7,940 nucleotides of DNA from Clostridiales bacterium (GCA_024684665.1 JAIKWN010000029.1:1-7940); one strand, 5' to 3'; numbered from the stretch's first letter, positions 1-6,925 are shown. The notes: generated from the sequence alone by a model not told the origin. Numbers and translations: made by a program.

Positions 1-1
1 G

Positions 2-1141
2 GTTCAGCAGGTTGCAGACGACGAAGTGATCGTGAGCATCCCCGGCTGCAAGGCGGACGGCATGATCAAGAAGAACGACCTCATCACGGAAGACGTGAAG
101 GTCGGCGACGAGATCGAAGCCGAGGTCGTCAAGATGAACGACGGCGACGGATTTGTCGTCCTGTCCGAGCGCAAGGTGCTTGCTACCCGCAACTGGGAGA
201 AGCTCGTCGCGGAATACGACGAGGGCTCCTGTGTAGAGGCAGTTGGCCGCGAAGCCGTCAAGGGCGGCCTCATCGCCGACGTCATGGGCGTTCGCGCGTT
301 CATCCCGGCTTCCCACCTCTCCCGTCGCTATGTGGAGAACATCGGTGAATTCGTCGGCAAGCCGATGACCGTCAAGATCATCGAAGTCGACAAGACGAAG
401 CATCGCATCGTCGCCAGCCGCAAGGCCTTCCTGGCGGAGGAGAAGAAGAAAGTCTGGGAGACCATCGAGAAGGATCAGGTCGTACCGGGCGTCGTCCGCC
501 GCCTGACCGATTTCGGCGCTTTCGTGGACATCGGCGGCGTCGACGGCCTCATCCATGTGACCGACCTGGCCTGGCATCGCGTGAAGCATCCTTCCGATGT
601 GGTTGCGCCGAACCAGGAAGTCATGGTCAAGATCATCGGTGTGGACCGCGATAAGGAGCGCATCGCACTCAGCCTGAAGGCCATGCAGCCCCAGCCATGG
701 GATACCGCGGAAGAGCGCTATCCGGTGGGCTCCATCGTGGAAGGCAAAGTCGTCCGCATCACGACGTTCGGCGCCTTTGTGGAGCTTGAGCCTGGCCTGG
801 ACGGCCTCGTGCACATCTCCCAGTGCGCTCTGCGCCGCATCGCGAAGGTCGAGGACGCCGTGCAGGTGGGCCAGGAGGTCCGCGTAAAGGTGCTCAAGGT
901 GGACAAGGAAGCCAAGCGCATCAGCCTGTCCATCCGCGAGGCGCTGACGGAAGAAGTCGATTTCTCCGCCGAAGTGCAGGGACTGGACTTTGAAGAAGCC
1001 CCCGCTGAGGAAGTCCCGGCTGCTGAAGAAGCTCCGGTCGCCGAGGAAGCGCCCGTTGCCGAAGAAGCCCCGGCCGCTGAAGAGGCTGCTCCGGTCGCTG
1101 AAGAAGCACCCGCCGCTGAGGAAGCTCCGGCTGCCGAATAA
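2..1141 (+). CDS. rpsA: S1 RNA-binding domain protein, ribosomal protein S1-like (5' end outside window)
   Basis: The reading frame is open from the left edge, so the gene is 5'-truncated by the window; an internal GTG at 26 is not the true start because S1-type sequence (VQQVADDEV) continues upstream. Of 379 visible residues, four S1 (OB-fold) repeats can be read: the end of one at about 1-58, then about 75-142, 157-225 and 241-312. The last two carry the classic FGAFVDIGGVDGLIHVTDL and FGAFVELEPGLDGLVHIS cores. Residues 331-379 are a low-complexity Ala/Glu/Pro tail. S1 proteins bind mRNA at the 30S subunit and help translation initiation. Four S1 repeats match the Firmicutes form, which in many clostridia is fused behind IspH (HMBPP reductase); the missing N-terminus prevents checking that. 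Other S1-repeat RNA-binding proteins are possible, but less likely given the repeat order. TAA stop, followed at once by a terminator. Confidence 0.88.
   Translation, partial: VQQVADDEVIVSIPGCKADGMIKKNDLITEDVKVGDEIEAEVVKMNDGDGFVVLSERKVLATRNWEKLVAEYDEGSCVEAVGREAVKGGLIADVMGVRAFIPASHLSRRYVENIGEFVGKPMTVKIIEVDKTKHRIVASRKAFLAEEKKKVWETIEKDQVVPGVVRRLTDFGAFVDIGGVDGLIHVTDLAWHRVKHPSDVVAPNQEVMVKIIGVDRDKERIALSLKAMQPQPWDTAEERYPVGSIVEGKVVRITTFGAFVELEPGLDGLVHISQCALRRIAKVEDAVQVGQEVRVKVLKVDKEAKRISLSIREALTEEVDFSAEVQGLDFEEAPAEEVPAAEEAPVAEEAPVAEEAPAAEEAAPVAEEAPAAEEAPAAE
992..1138 (+). repeat. Hexapeptide repeat tail (EEAPAA/EEAPVA) at the C-terminus of the S1 protein
   Basis: About seven imperfect copies of a six-residue unit, EEAP(A/V)A, end the S1 protein; one copy has an extra Ala (EEAAPVA). 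The copies use different synonymous codons (GAA/GAG for Glu; GCC, GCT, GCG and GCA for Ala), so the tail is a protein-level repeat kept over time and not a fresh DNA slippage array. It is acidic, probably extended and disordered. Its function is unknown. Confidence 0.85.
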
Positions 1142-1156
1142 TCCCGGGTCAAAACA

Positions 1157-1195
1157 AAAACAGAAGGCCGCGCGTGATGCGCGGTCTTTTGTTTT
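1157..1195. terminator. Bidirectional intrinsic terminator between convergent genes
   Basis: A 17-bp stem (1157-1173 with 1179-1195, two G-T wobbles) encloses the five-base loop GTGAT. Its core is CCGCGC/GCGCGG and its outer part is A/T-rich, giving TCTTTTGTTTT after the core on the plus strand. On the minus strand the same outer arm reads CTGTTTTTGTTTT. It starts 16 nt after the S1 stop codon and lies 29 nt beyond the stop of the convergent esterase gene, so it can end transcription from both sides. Confidence 0.88.
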
Positions 1196-1223
1196 GCCTT
1201 GACGTCGGGATTCCACCTGCCTG

Positions 1224-2087
1224 TTATAAGAATTTCCGGCCCTTGAGGCCGCGGAAGCTGTCGGCGTAGGGGAGTTTCGGGATGCCGAAGAAATCCATGC
1301 TCTTTTCGATATATGGATCCCAGAAGCGCCACTCGTGTCCCATACCCGGTTCCTCTTCAAACCGGATATCAATGCCCTTTTCCTGGCAGGCTTTCTTGAA
1401 GGGAACGTAGAGAGGATCGTAAAGGAAATCCTCTGTGCCGATGCAGAAATAAAGCTTCGGCAGCTTGCCGGCTGCATGCAGTTCCATGACCTGGCGGAAG
1501 GAATTGTCAATGGAATTCCGGAAGGCGTCCGCTCCTCCGGCGTTGTTCACCTGGTTCCGGAGGCGAAGGTCATCCCCGTTGATCGCGCCCTCAAAAAGAT
1601 CCTTGGGCGTGTCGATATCCCGCGGGGCATACGAGAGCACGGCGCCGGCGCCGAAAACTTCCGGGCAGTTCAGCGCAAACTTCAGCGCGCCGGATCCGCC
1701 CATGGAAAGCCCGGCAACGAAATTGTCTTCCGGTTTGTCAGAGGCGGGCAGCCAGTTGTGCACGAGCGGAACGAGCTCGTCCCGGATCATGCGGAAGCTA
1801 TCGAAGCCGGTGCCGAATCCCGGCCAGTCCGTATAGTCGGAGTTCTGTACGCTCGGCATGACGACGATCAGCCCGCGCTCCCGCGAATACACTTCCACCT
1901 TGCTTTTGCGGAGCCAGTCGGTGTGGTCGCCGTGTGTTCCGTGCAGCAGCCAGAGAACCGGATACTTCTTTCCGCTGGTAAAGAATTCCTTGTTGCTCAT
2001 CGCCCGGTCGCGATCCGGAAGGAAGATGGAGACCTGGGTATTGCCGCCGTAATACTGACTTTCAAAATCCAGTTCGATATATGCCAT
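1224..2087 (-). CDS. Esterase-family alpha/beta hydrolase (esterase D / putative esterase type), cytoplasmic
   Basis: This 287-residue protein has the layout of the putative-esterase family (PF00756 type), which includes acetyl, tributyrin, S-formylglutathione and feruloyl esterases. The oxyanion-hole region is LLHGTHGDHTDW (47-58). The nucleophile elbow GLSMGGSG gives Ser128. Likely acid and base residues are Asp220 (GTEDFLYD; Asp224 is an alternative) and His251 (GMGHEW). There is no signal peptide or membrane segment, so it should act inside the cell on an imported or internal ester. The ATG is supported by AAAGGAGA 6-7 nt upstream. It starts 36 nt after the livF stop on the same strand with no terminator between, so it is probably the last gene of the transport operon. 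The exact substrate cannot be read from the sequence. Confidence 0.85.
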   Translation of the reverse strand: MAYIELDFESQYYGGNTQVSIFLPDRDRAMSNKEFFTSGKKYPVLWLLHGTHGDHTDWLRKSKVEVYSRERGLIVVMPSVQNSDYTDWPGFGTGFDSFRMIRDELVPLVHNWLPASDKPEDNFVAGLSMGGSGALKFALNCPEVFGAGAVLSYAPRDIDTPKDLFEGAINGDDLRLRNQVNNAGGADAFRNSIDNSFRQVMELHAAGKLPKLYFCIGTEDFLYDPLYVPFKKACQEKGIDIRFEEEPGMGHEWRFWDPYIEKSMDFFGIPKLPYADSFRGLKGRKFL

Positions 2088-2123
2088 GGGATTCTCCTTT
2101 CAAAATGTGGTTCAGGCCCCCGG

Positions 2124-2843
2124 TCAGCCGCCGAGATAGGCCTTTTTCACGTCCTCATTCTGTCGCAGGTTCTCGCACGTGTCCGACATGACGATTTCAC
2201 CAGTCTGCAGGACATAGCCGCGGTCTGCCGTTTCGAGGGCGATCCGGGAGTTCTGCTCCACGAAGAGAACGGTGACGCCTTCCTCACGGATCTTCTTGAT
2301 AGCCTCGAAGATTTCTTTGACGACGACGGGCGCGAGGCCCATGGAAGGCTCGTCCAGCAGCAGCATTTTCGGATTGGAAAGCAGCGCACGGCCAATTGCC
2401 AGCATTTGCTGCTCGCCGCCGGAGAGGGAACCGCCTGCGGACGTTTTGCGTTCCTCCAGGCGGGGGAAGAGCTTGAAGATCTCCTTTTCGATCCTCTCGC
2501 GGACGCTTTTTTTATCCTTGATCAGAAACGCGCCCATCATGAGATTCTGAACGACGTCCAGCTTCGGGAAGATGCAGCGGCCTTCCAGCACTTGTGCCAT
2601 TCCGAGCCCGGTGATCACGTGGCCCTTGAGCCCCGCGATGTCCTTTCCGTCAAACAGTATCTTACCGCGGACCCCCTTGGCTTCGGTAAGCCCGGAGAGG
2701 GTCTGCAATGTGGTGGTCTTGCCGGCGCCGTTGGAGCCGATCAGGGTCACCATCTCGCCCTTGTCCACCGAAAAGCTGATGCCCTTCAGGGCGTGAATGT
2801 TGCCGTAGTAGTAATGCAGGTCATGAACTTCCAGTAATGCCAT
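2124..2843 (-). CDS. livF: Liv-type ABC transporter ATP-binding protein LivF
   Basis: A 239-residue ABC ATPase of normal LivF length, one of the two nucleotide-binding subunits driving solute import on the cytoplasmic face. Visible motifs are Walker A GSNGAGKT (37-44), the family segment VLEGRCIFPKLDVVQNL (85-101; usually VPEGR in LivF), ABC signature LSGGEQQ (140-146), and Walker B MLLLDEPSMGL (160-170) with catalytic Glu165. The H-loop position holds Gln (FVEQN, 194-198), which is usual for LivF. The ATG lies one base after the livG TGA and its ribosome site GGGAGG lies within the last livG codons, so translation is probably coupled. LivF and LivG form the ATPase heterodimer below LivH/LivM. 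Assignment to the LivF family is secure; amino-acid specificity is not shown by this subunit. Confidence 0.95.
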   Translation of the reverse strand: MALLEVHDLHYYYGNIHALKGISFSVDKGEMVTLIGSNGAGKTTTLQTLSGLTEAKGVRGKILFDGKDIAGLKGHVITGLGMAQVLEGRCIFPKLDVVQNLMMGAFLIKDKKSVRERIEKEIFKLFPRLEERKTSAGGSLSGGEQQMLAIGRALLSNPKMLLLDEPSMGLAPVVVKEIFEAIKKIREEGVTVLFVEQNSRIALETADRGYVLQTGEIVMSDTCENLRQNEDVKKAYLGG

Positions 2844-2844
2844 A

Positions 2845-3597
2845 TCAATTCCCTCCCAGATAGGCCCGAATGACCTCGGGATTGTTCTGCACCTGCTCCG
2901 GAAGCCCTTCCGCCAGCAGGAACCCGTCGTTCATGACGTATACGTAATCAGAAAGCTTCATTACGACGTCCATGTCGTGCTCGATTAGCAGCACGGTGAT
3001 CCCCATATCGATGATCCGGCGGATTAGCTCATTCAGCTCAAGCTTTTCCGTCGCGTTCATGCCGGCCGCCGGCTCGTCCAGGAGAAGCACCTTGGGATCT
3101 GTGCTGAGGGCCCGGGCGATTTCCAGCTTCCGCTGTCCGCCGTAGGGCAGCTGTCCGGCTCTCAGGTTCGCCTTGTCCCGCAGGCCGACGAAGTCCAGCT
3201 TGGAAAAGGCGTATTCCCGCGCCTCTTCTTCCTGCCGGCGCATGGCTGGGGTGCGGAACACGGCGCTGAAGAACCCGTAGGGGGTACGGCAGTGCCGGCC
3301 GATTTCCACATTTTCGAGAGCGGTCATGTTGTGGAAGAGGTTGATGTTCTGGTACGTGCGGGCGATGCCCTTTTCGCAGAGCTGAAAGCTGCGTCCGTTC
3401 GTGATTTCCTGATCCTCGAAGAAGATGTGGCCGGAGGTGACCTTCTGCACGCCGCTGATGGCGTTGAACATGGTGGTTTTGCCCGCACCGTTTGGTCCGA
3501 TGAGGCCTGTGACGTGGTTCTTCTTCACGTGAATGGAAACTTCGTTGACGGCGATGATACCACCGAAGCGCACGATGACTTTATCTGTCTTGATCAT
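2845..3597 (-). CDS. livG: Liv-type ABC transporter ATP-binding protein LivG
   Basis: A 250-residue ABC ATPase, partner of LivF. It shows Walker A GPNGAGKT (34-41), Q-loop Gln83 (TYQNINLF), the LivG-style signature LPYGGQRKLEIARAL (150-164), Walker B VLLLDEPAAGM (170-180) with Glu175, and H-loop His207 (LLIEHDMD). The C-terminal segment EGLPEQVQNNPEVIRAYLG (231-249) matches the short branched-chain-type ABC C-terminal domain and ends in the usual YLG motif. The ATG overlaps the livM stop by four bases (ATGA). GGGAGG lies 9 nt upstream inside livM. Together with livF, livM and livH it makes a complete transporter core. Confidence 0.95.
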   Translation of the reverse strand: MIKTDKVIVRFGGIIAVNEVSIHVKKNHVTGLIGPNGAGKTTMFNAISGVQKVTSGHIFFEDQEITNGRSFQLCEKGIARTYQNINLFHNMTALENVEIGRHCRTPYGFFSAVFRTPAMRRQEEEAREYAFSKLDFVGLRDKANLRAGQLPYGGQRKLEIARALSTDPKVLLLDEPAAGMNATEKLELNELIRRIIDMGITVLLIEHDMDVVMKLSDYVYVMNDGFLLAEGLPEQVQNNPEVIRAYLGGN

Positions 3598-4589
3598 TTG
3601 CCACCGCCTCCCTTCGGGCTTTCCGTTGCGCCGCCCAGTTTGCGCAGGAACTTGTTTTCGAGCATGCGCAGCGTACCCATGATGCCGCCCGGCAGGAAGG
3701 CGATCAGCAGCATCGTGACCGCGCCGAAGATGATATCCCGCCAGGCTGTGGCGCTTGCCAGGGCCTCATTGATCAGCTGCTGCACGAGCGCCCCGACGAC
3801 CGGCCCGAAGATGGTGCCCACGCCTCCGAAGATGCACATGATCACGTAATTGAATGAGTTGCCCTGTACATAGGCGTTGCTGATAACGAGCCCGGTAAGA
3901 TGGGCGGAGCAGGCTCCGGCGAAGCCCACGTAGAACGAGCTGATGGCGAAGGCGATGACCTTGTAACGCCGTACGTTGATGCCCATGCCGTCCGCGGAGC
4001 GGGTGTTGTCGCGGATGGCCATAAAGGCGCGCCCGTATTTGGAGTTCACGAGGGAAGCCTTGGCCAGGAGAAAGAGCAGGGCAAAGACCAGTGCGAAGTA
4101 GTACGTATAGCGGTAGCTGACGTTCAAGTCAAACCCGAAGAGCGTCAGCGGCTTTACGACCATGCCCCGGTAGGGATTGAGGAAGGCCATGTTGCAGATG
4201 GCCAGATACACCACCTGCGCGAAGGCGATGGAAGCCAGTGCCAGGAACTGGAATTTCAGCTTGGAGCAGGGGAGCGCCACGAGTGCCCCAATCCCGGCCG
4301 CGATGGCTGCGGAGATGAAGATGGAAATTAGAACCGGGATGCCGGTATTCGCCGTGATGAGCGCGGTGCAGTACGCGCCGATGGCGTAGTAGGCGATGTG
4401 GCCGAAGGAAATCATTCCGGCGTAACCGAAGAGGATGTCCAGACCGGAGGCCGCGATGATGTAGAAGCAGATCTGGGTGAAGAAGTACAGCCGGTAGCTG
4501 TTTTGTGTAAGGAAGGGTATGATGAGCGATATGACCAGAAGGACAAGAAGCAGGGCCCGATTCAGCTTTTTTGCCGTGAGTCGATTCAT
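3594..4589 (-). CDS. livM: Liv-type ABC transporter permease LivM
   Basis: A 331-residue integral membrane protein with about eight or nine hydrophobic segments (near 12-28, 37-55, 62-80, 84-107, 113-133, 160-177, 212-232, 246-270 and 284-301). Family signatures are LDILFGYAGMISFGHIAYYAIGAY (50-73), the cytoplasmic coupling segment GRAFMAIRDNTRSADGMGINVRRYK (186-210), FGGVGTIFGPVVGA (254-267) and LPGGIMG (299-305). It pairs with LivH to form the solute pathway. The ATG has AGGAGG about 8 nt upstream, within the 16-nt gap after livH. The protein ends in Gly-Gly-Gly-Gly-Lys; these codons also form the ribosome binding site of livG, so that tail may reflect DNA-level constraint and not protein function. 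Confidence 0.95.
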   Translation of the reverse strand: MNRLTAKKLNRALLLVLLVISLIIPFLTQNSYRLYFFTQICFYIIAASGLDILFGYAGMISFGHIAYYAIGAYCTALITANTGIPVLISIFISAAIAAGIGALVALPCSKLKFQFLALASIAFAQVVYLAICNMAFLNPYRGMVVKPLTLFGFDLNVSYRYTYYFALVFALLFLLAKASLVNSKYGRAFMAIRDNTRSADGMGINVRRYKVIAFAISSFYVGFAGACSAHLTGLVISNAYVQGNSFNYVIMCIFGGVGTIFGPVVGALVQQLINEALASATAWRDIIFGAVTMLLIAFLPGGIMGTLRMLENKFLRKLGGATESPKGGGGK

Positions 4590-4605
4590 GTTTCTCCTCC
4601 TTCCG

Positions 4606-5481
4606 TCAGACGTCGCGAACCGTGGTTTCGTTGAACAGACCAGTAGGTCGTACCGCGAGGATGACGAAGAGAACGATGTAGGCGACCAGGGACTTCATCA
4701 TCGGATTCACGTAGCCGCCGACCAGGGATTCAACCAAGCCGATGATGATGCCGCCGATGATCGCGCCGTAGATGTTGCCCATGCCGCCCGAGACGGAGCT
4801 GGCGAAGCCCATCTGAGACAGGCCAGCGCCCAGGGTCAGGGTCAGGCCGTAGGTGGGTCCCAGCATCATGCCGCAAAGGCCTGCAACGAGAGAGGCGAGC
4901 CCCCAGGTAATGGCGTTGCTGCGGACAACGTTAATGCCGCAGGCCTCAGCCGCCTTCGGATGCATGGCACATGCCTGCATGCCGATGCCCGTCTGGGTTT
5001 TCGTCATGAACAGGTGCACGAACAGCATGGCCGCGACGGCGAGAAAGAGGCACATCACGCGTTCCGGCGGCATGCGTGCGCCAAGCAGCTCCACAGTCGA
5101 CATCGTAAAGATGGATTCGAAGCGGCGCGGGTTGGATCCGAAGATGACCGCCTCGGTCCCGTTCATCACCCGGGACAGGCCGAAGGTGATGAGGATCATG
5201 TATACACCGGTTACGCCTCGTTTCTGGTAATTTGCGACCAGCCCGCTTTGTATGAATACGCCGAAGAAGAACATGGCGACAAGGGTAAGCACCAGGCTGA
5301 TCCAGTAGGGCAGACCGCAGATGGTGTTGAAGGTATAGCCTAGGAAGGCTGCCATGGTGATCATTTCGCCCTGTGCCAGGTTCATGATGCCGCTGGCCTT
5401 GTAAATGATGCTGTAGCCGAGACCGATGAGGCCATAGACGCAGCCCATGATGATGCCAACGATAATAAGGGTCTTGAGCAC
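4606..5481 (-). CDS. livH: Liv-type ABC transporter permease LivH
   Basis: A 291-residue membrane permease of usual LivH length. Characteristic segments are GLGYSIIYKASGIMNLAQGEM (20-40), the coupling segment GIGMQACAMHPKAAEACGINVVRSNAITWGLAS (165-197), GGMGNIYGAIIGGIIIGLVES (232-252) and the C-terminal RPTGLF (278-283). About eight hydrophobic segments are seen. The start is a GTG, supported by GAGGTG about 5 nt upstream and by the LivH-like N-terminus directly after it. It lies 120 nt downstream of the binding-protein gene across a structured spacer, and 16 nt before livM. It forms the translocation pore with LivM. Confidence 0.94.
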   Translation of the reverse strand: MLKTLIIVGIIMGCVYGLIGLGYSIIYKASGIMNLAQGEMITMAAFLGYTFNTICGLPYWISLVLTLVAMFFFGVFIQSGLVANYQKRGVTGVYMILITFGLSRVMNGTEAVIFGSNPRRFESIFTMSTVELLGARMPPERVMCLFLAVAAMLFVHLFMTKTQTGIGMQACAMHPKAAEACGINVVRSNAITWGLASLVAGLCGMMLGPTYGLTLTLGAGLSQMGFASSVSGGMGNIYGAIIGGIIIGLVESLVGGYVNPMMKSLVAYIVLFVILAVRPTGLFNETTVRDV

Positions 5482-5510
5482 GGGAACACCTCGCTTTGTG
5501 CCTTAAAGTC

Positions 5511-5553
5511 TCCACCGCGACCCACGCGGGTAATTCCGCGGAATCGCGGTGGA
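5511..5553 (-). other. Branched inverted-repeat structure upstream of livH, with four alternating complementary arms
   Basis: A perfect 10-bp inverted repeat, TCCACCGCGA (5511-5520) and TCGCGGTGGA (5544-5553), encloses 23 nt. That interior itself holds CCCACGCGGG (5521-5530) and the palindrome TTCCGCGGAA (5534-5543). The pentamers CCGCG and CGCGG alternate (5515, 5525, 5536, 5545), so neighbouring arms can pair in mutually exclusive ways as well as outermost-with-outermost. In the transcript it lies about 30 nt before the livH start. No U-tract follows, so it is not a standard terminator. It may control mRNA processing, stability or livH translation. Confidence 0.6.
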
Positions 5554-5569
5554 TGAGATCAATTTGGTG

Positions 5570-5593
5570 CGCGCCGCGCATGTGCGCGGCGCG
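5570..5593 (-). other. Perfect G+C hairpin just after the binding-protein gene
   Basis: CGCGCCGCGC (5570-5579) pairs perfectly with GCGCGGCGCG (5584-5593) around the loop ATGT, starting 8 nt beyond the livJ stop codon in the transcript. The bases following it in the minus-strand transcript (CACCAAATTGATC) are not a U-run. Stable hairpins between a binding-protein gene and its permease genes are known to protect the upstream mRNA from 3' exonucleases, giving more binding protein than permease; I infer that role here. Partial termination is the alternative. Confidence 0.65.
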
Positions 5594-5601
5594 GGATCGG
5601 A

Positions 5602-6810
5602 TTATTTCGCGCGGCCGGTCGCCTGCTTGAAGGCGTCGTATCCGCCGTTGCCAAGCCAGTCGAGGAAGTTGCGGGAACCACCGTTGTCATAGATGACTTT
5701 CATGAACTCGTGGCTGGGCTCGCGGTCGCCCTGGGTGAAATCGACGGGGCCCATGCAGAGGTTGAAGCCCTTCAGCTTGCCGATTTCCTCAACGATCTTC
5801 TCGGAATCGTGATTGGTACCGGCGTTCTTCGCGGCGGTAAAGAGGATCATGGCGCTGTCATAGCAGCGGTAGGTGATGCCGAGGGTCGGGAGCCTTCCGT
5901 ACTTCGCTTCATACTTCTGCAGGAACTCGATGACCTCGGGACGCGCACCGGCTTCTTTCGCGGCGTCGATGCTCTTGTACGTGGTGTACGCGACGCAGCC
6001 GGCCACGTAGTTGGAATTCTTCTCGCCAATCTGGTCGACGTGGGAGGTCATCCACTCGTCCTTATTCATGATCATGCCGTTGTATCCATACTCGCGCAGC
6101 TGCTTTACGAAGTTGACGCCCGCGCCGGAGCAGACGACGTAGACTGCGTCCGGATTCGAGCTGACAATGCGGAGGCACTGGGCACTGTAATCGGTATCCT
6201 CAGAGGTGCCCGTCTCGACGGCCACAACGTTCAGACCCGCTTCTTTCATCGCCGGTTCAATGACGTTCTTATTGGCGACGCTGGCTTCGTCCTGGCCGTA
6301 GAAAATGGCGATGTTCTGATAGCCGAGATCGTTTACGAACATGTCCACAAAGGATTTGGCGGTATAGTCGGCGTTGAAGGAGCCACGGAAGGAATACTTC
6401 TGATCAGGCGTGACGATGGAACCGGAGGTGCCCATAAACACGTTGACCAGGCCCGCGCGCTCCAGGAAGGGATAGGCGGCAACCACGTCGCCGGACTGGA
6501 AGGAGCCGATGACCGCGTCGACGTTCTGGCCGATCAGGTACTGCGCAGCGGTAACGGCAATTTCAGGATTGTTCTGGGTGTCGTAATACAGGAAGTTGAC
6601 GTCTTCGCCGTTAACCTTGCCGCCCATATCTTCGACGGCAATCGCAAAGGCTTCTTTCATTTCCTCGCCGACGGTTGCGGCGCCGCCACTCATCCACATG
6701 TACACGCCGACGTTGAAAGCGCCTTCGACCTTTTCGGCGTTCTCCGCAAATGCCGCGCAGCACGCGAGCATCATCACTGCGGCAAGAACCATTGCTAGGA
6801 CCTTTTTCAT
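5602..6810 (-). CDS. livJ: Secreted Liv-type ABC transporter substrate-binding protein
   Basis: This 402-residue protein is a type I periplasmic-binding-fold solute receptor (Peripla_BP_6 / leucine-binding-like). The start chosen is the ATG at 6810, because AGGAGG lies 7 nt upstream and the protein then begins with a textbook signal peptide (MKK, hydrophobic 4-22). A longer frame to 6870 would bury this. The export site is ambiguous: AFA (20-22) fits signal peptidase I, while MLAC (Cys17) is a weak lipobox. The mature part shows the first-lobe start VGVYMWMSGGAATVGEEMKEAF (34-55), the hinge-like DAVIGSFQSGDVVAAYPFLERAGL (98-121) and the second lobe LGYQNIAIFYGQDE (162-175). Ligand-loop residues (SFQSG, MGTSGS) differ from typical LivJ/LivK loops, so the solute is uncertain and the symbol is given by position and family only. 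Confidence 0.9.
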   Translation of the reverse strand: MKKVLAMVLAAVMMLACCAAFAENAEKVEGAFNVGVYMWMSGGAATVGEEMKEAFAIAVEDMGGKVNGEDVNFLYYDTQNNPEIAVTAAQYLIGQNVDAVIGSFQSGDVVAAYPFLERAGLVNVFMGTSGSIVTPDQKYSFRGSFNADYTAKSFVDMFVNDLGYQNIAIFYGQDEASVANKNVIEPAMKEAGLNVVAVETGTSEDTDYSAQCLRIVSSNPDAVYVVCSGAGVNFVKQLREYGYNGMIMNKDEWMTSHVDQIGEKNSNYVAGCVAYTTYKSIDAAKEAGARPEVIEFLQKYEAKYGRLPTLGITYRCYDSAMILFTAAKNAGTNHDSEKIVEEIGKLKGFNLCMGPVDFTQGDREPSHEFMKVIYDNGGSRNFLDWLGNGGYDAFKQATGRAK

Positions 6811-6925
6811 GGGATTGCCTCCTTTTTCTGTCTGAAGCCATCGCTTCCTGGAACATGTGCCGGGATCCAATGCGAATCAGTCATACGTTTTGCTGTTTGA
6901 ACCATATTATCCATGTCTTGTCATT

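Noticed and set aside
2088..2123. Separate promoter for the esterase in the livF-esterase gap
   Set aside because: Only 36 nt, mostly ribosome binding site; no -35/-10 pair visible within it.
1335..2837. A 500-codon plus-strand open frame spanning the esterase and livF genes
   Set aside because: It lies antisense to two well-supported genes with catalytic and Walker motifs and ribosome sites. It has no recognisable domain, and long antisense frames are expected from G+C-rich codon use.
2124..2843. Missing H-loop histidine in LivF
   Set aside because: Gln in the VEQN motif is normal for LivF proteins, so it is not a defect.
2936..2948. ACGTATACGTAA-like sequence inside livG, resembling the operator core
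   Set aside because: It encodes the conserved YVYVM stretch of LivG and lacks the flanking TCAT/ATGA arms.
4519..5343. A 274-codon plus-strand frame opposite livH
   Set aside because: Rich in His, Asp, Gln and Ala, as antisense of membrane-protein codons tends to be; livH is certain on the other strand.
5710..6798. A 362-codon plus-strand open frame opposite the binding-protein gene
   Set aside because: It mirrors the coding frame of livJ and shows no ribosome site or family motif, so it is a codon-bias shadow.
6611..6840. Upstream frame starting at the ATG ending at 6840 in the livJ leader
   Set aside because: It has only a weak AGGAAG before it and runs out of frame through livJ with Arg-rich, motif-free sequence.
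6811..6870. Longer start (TTG at 6870) for the binding protein
   Set aside because: The extra 20 residues are charged and would precede the signal peptide; the AGGAGG site is placed for the ATG at 6810.
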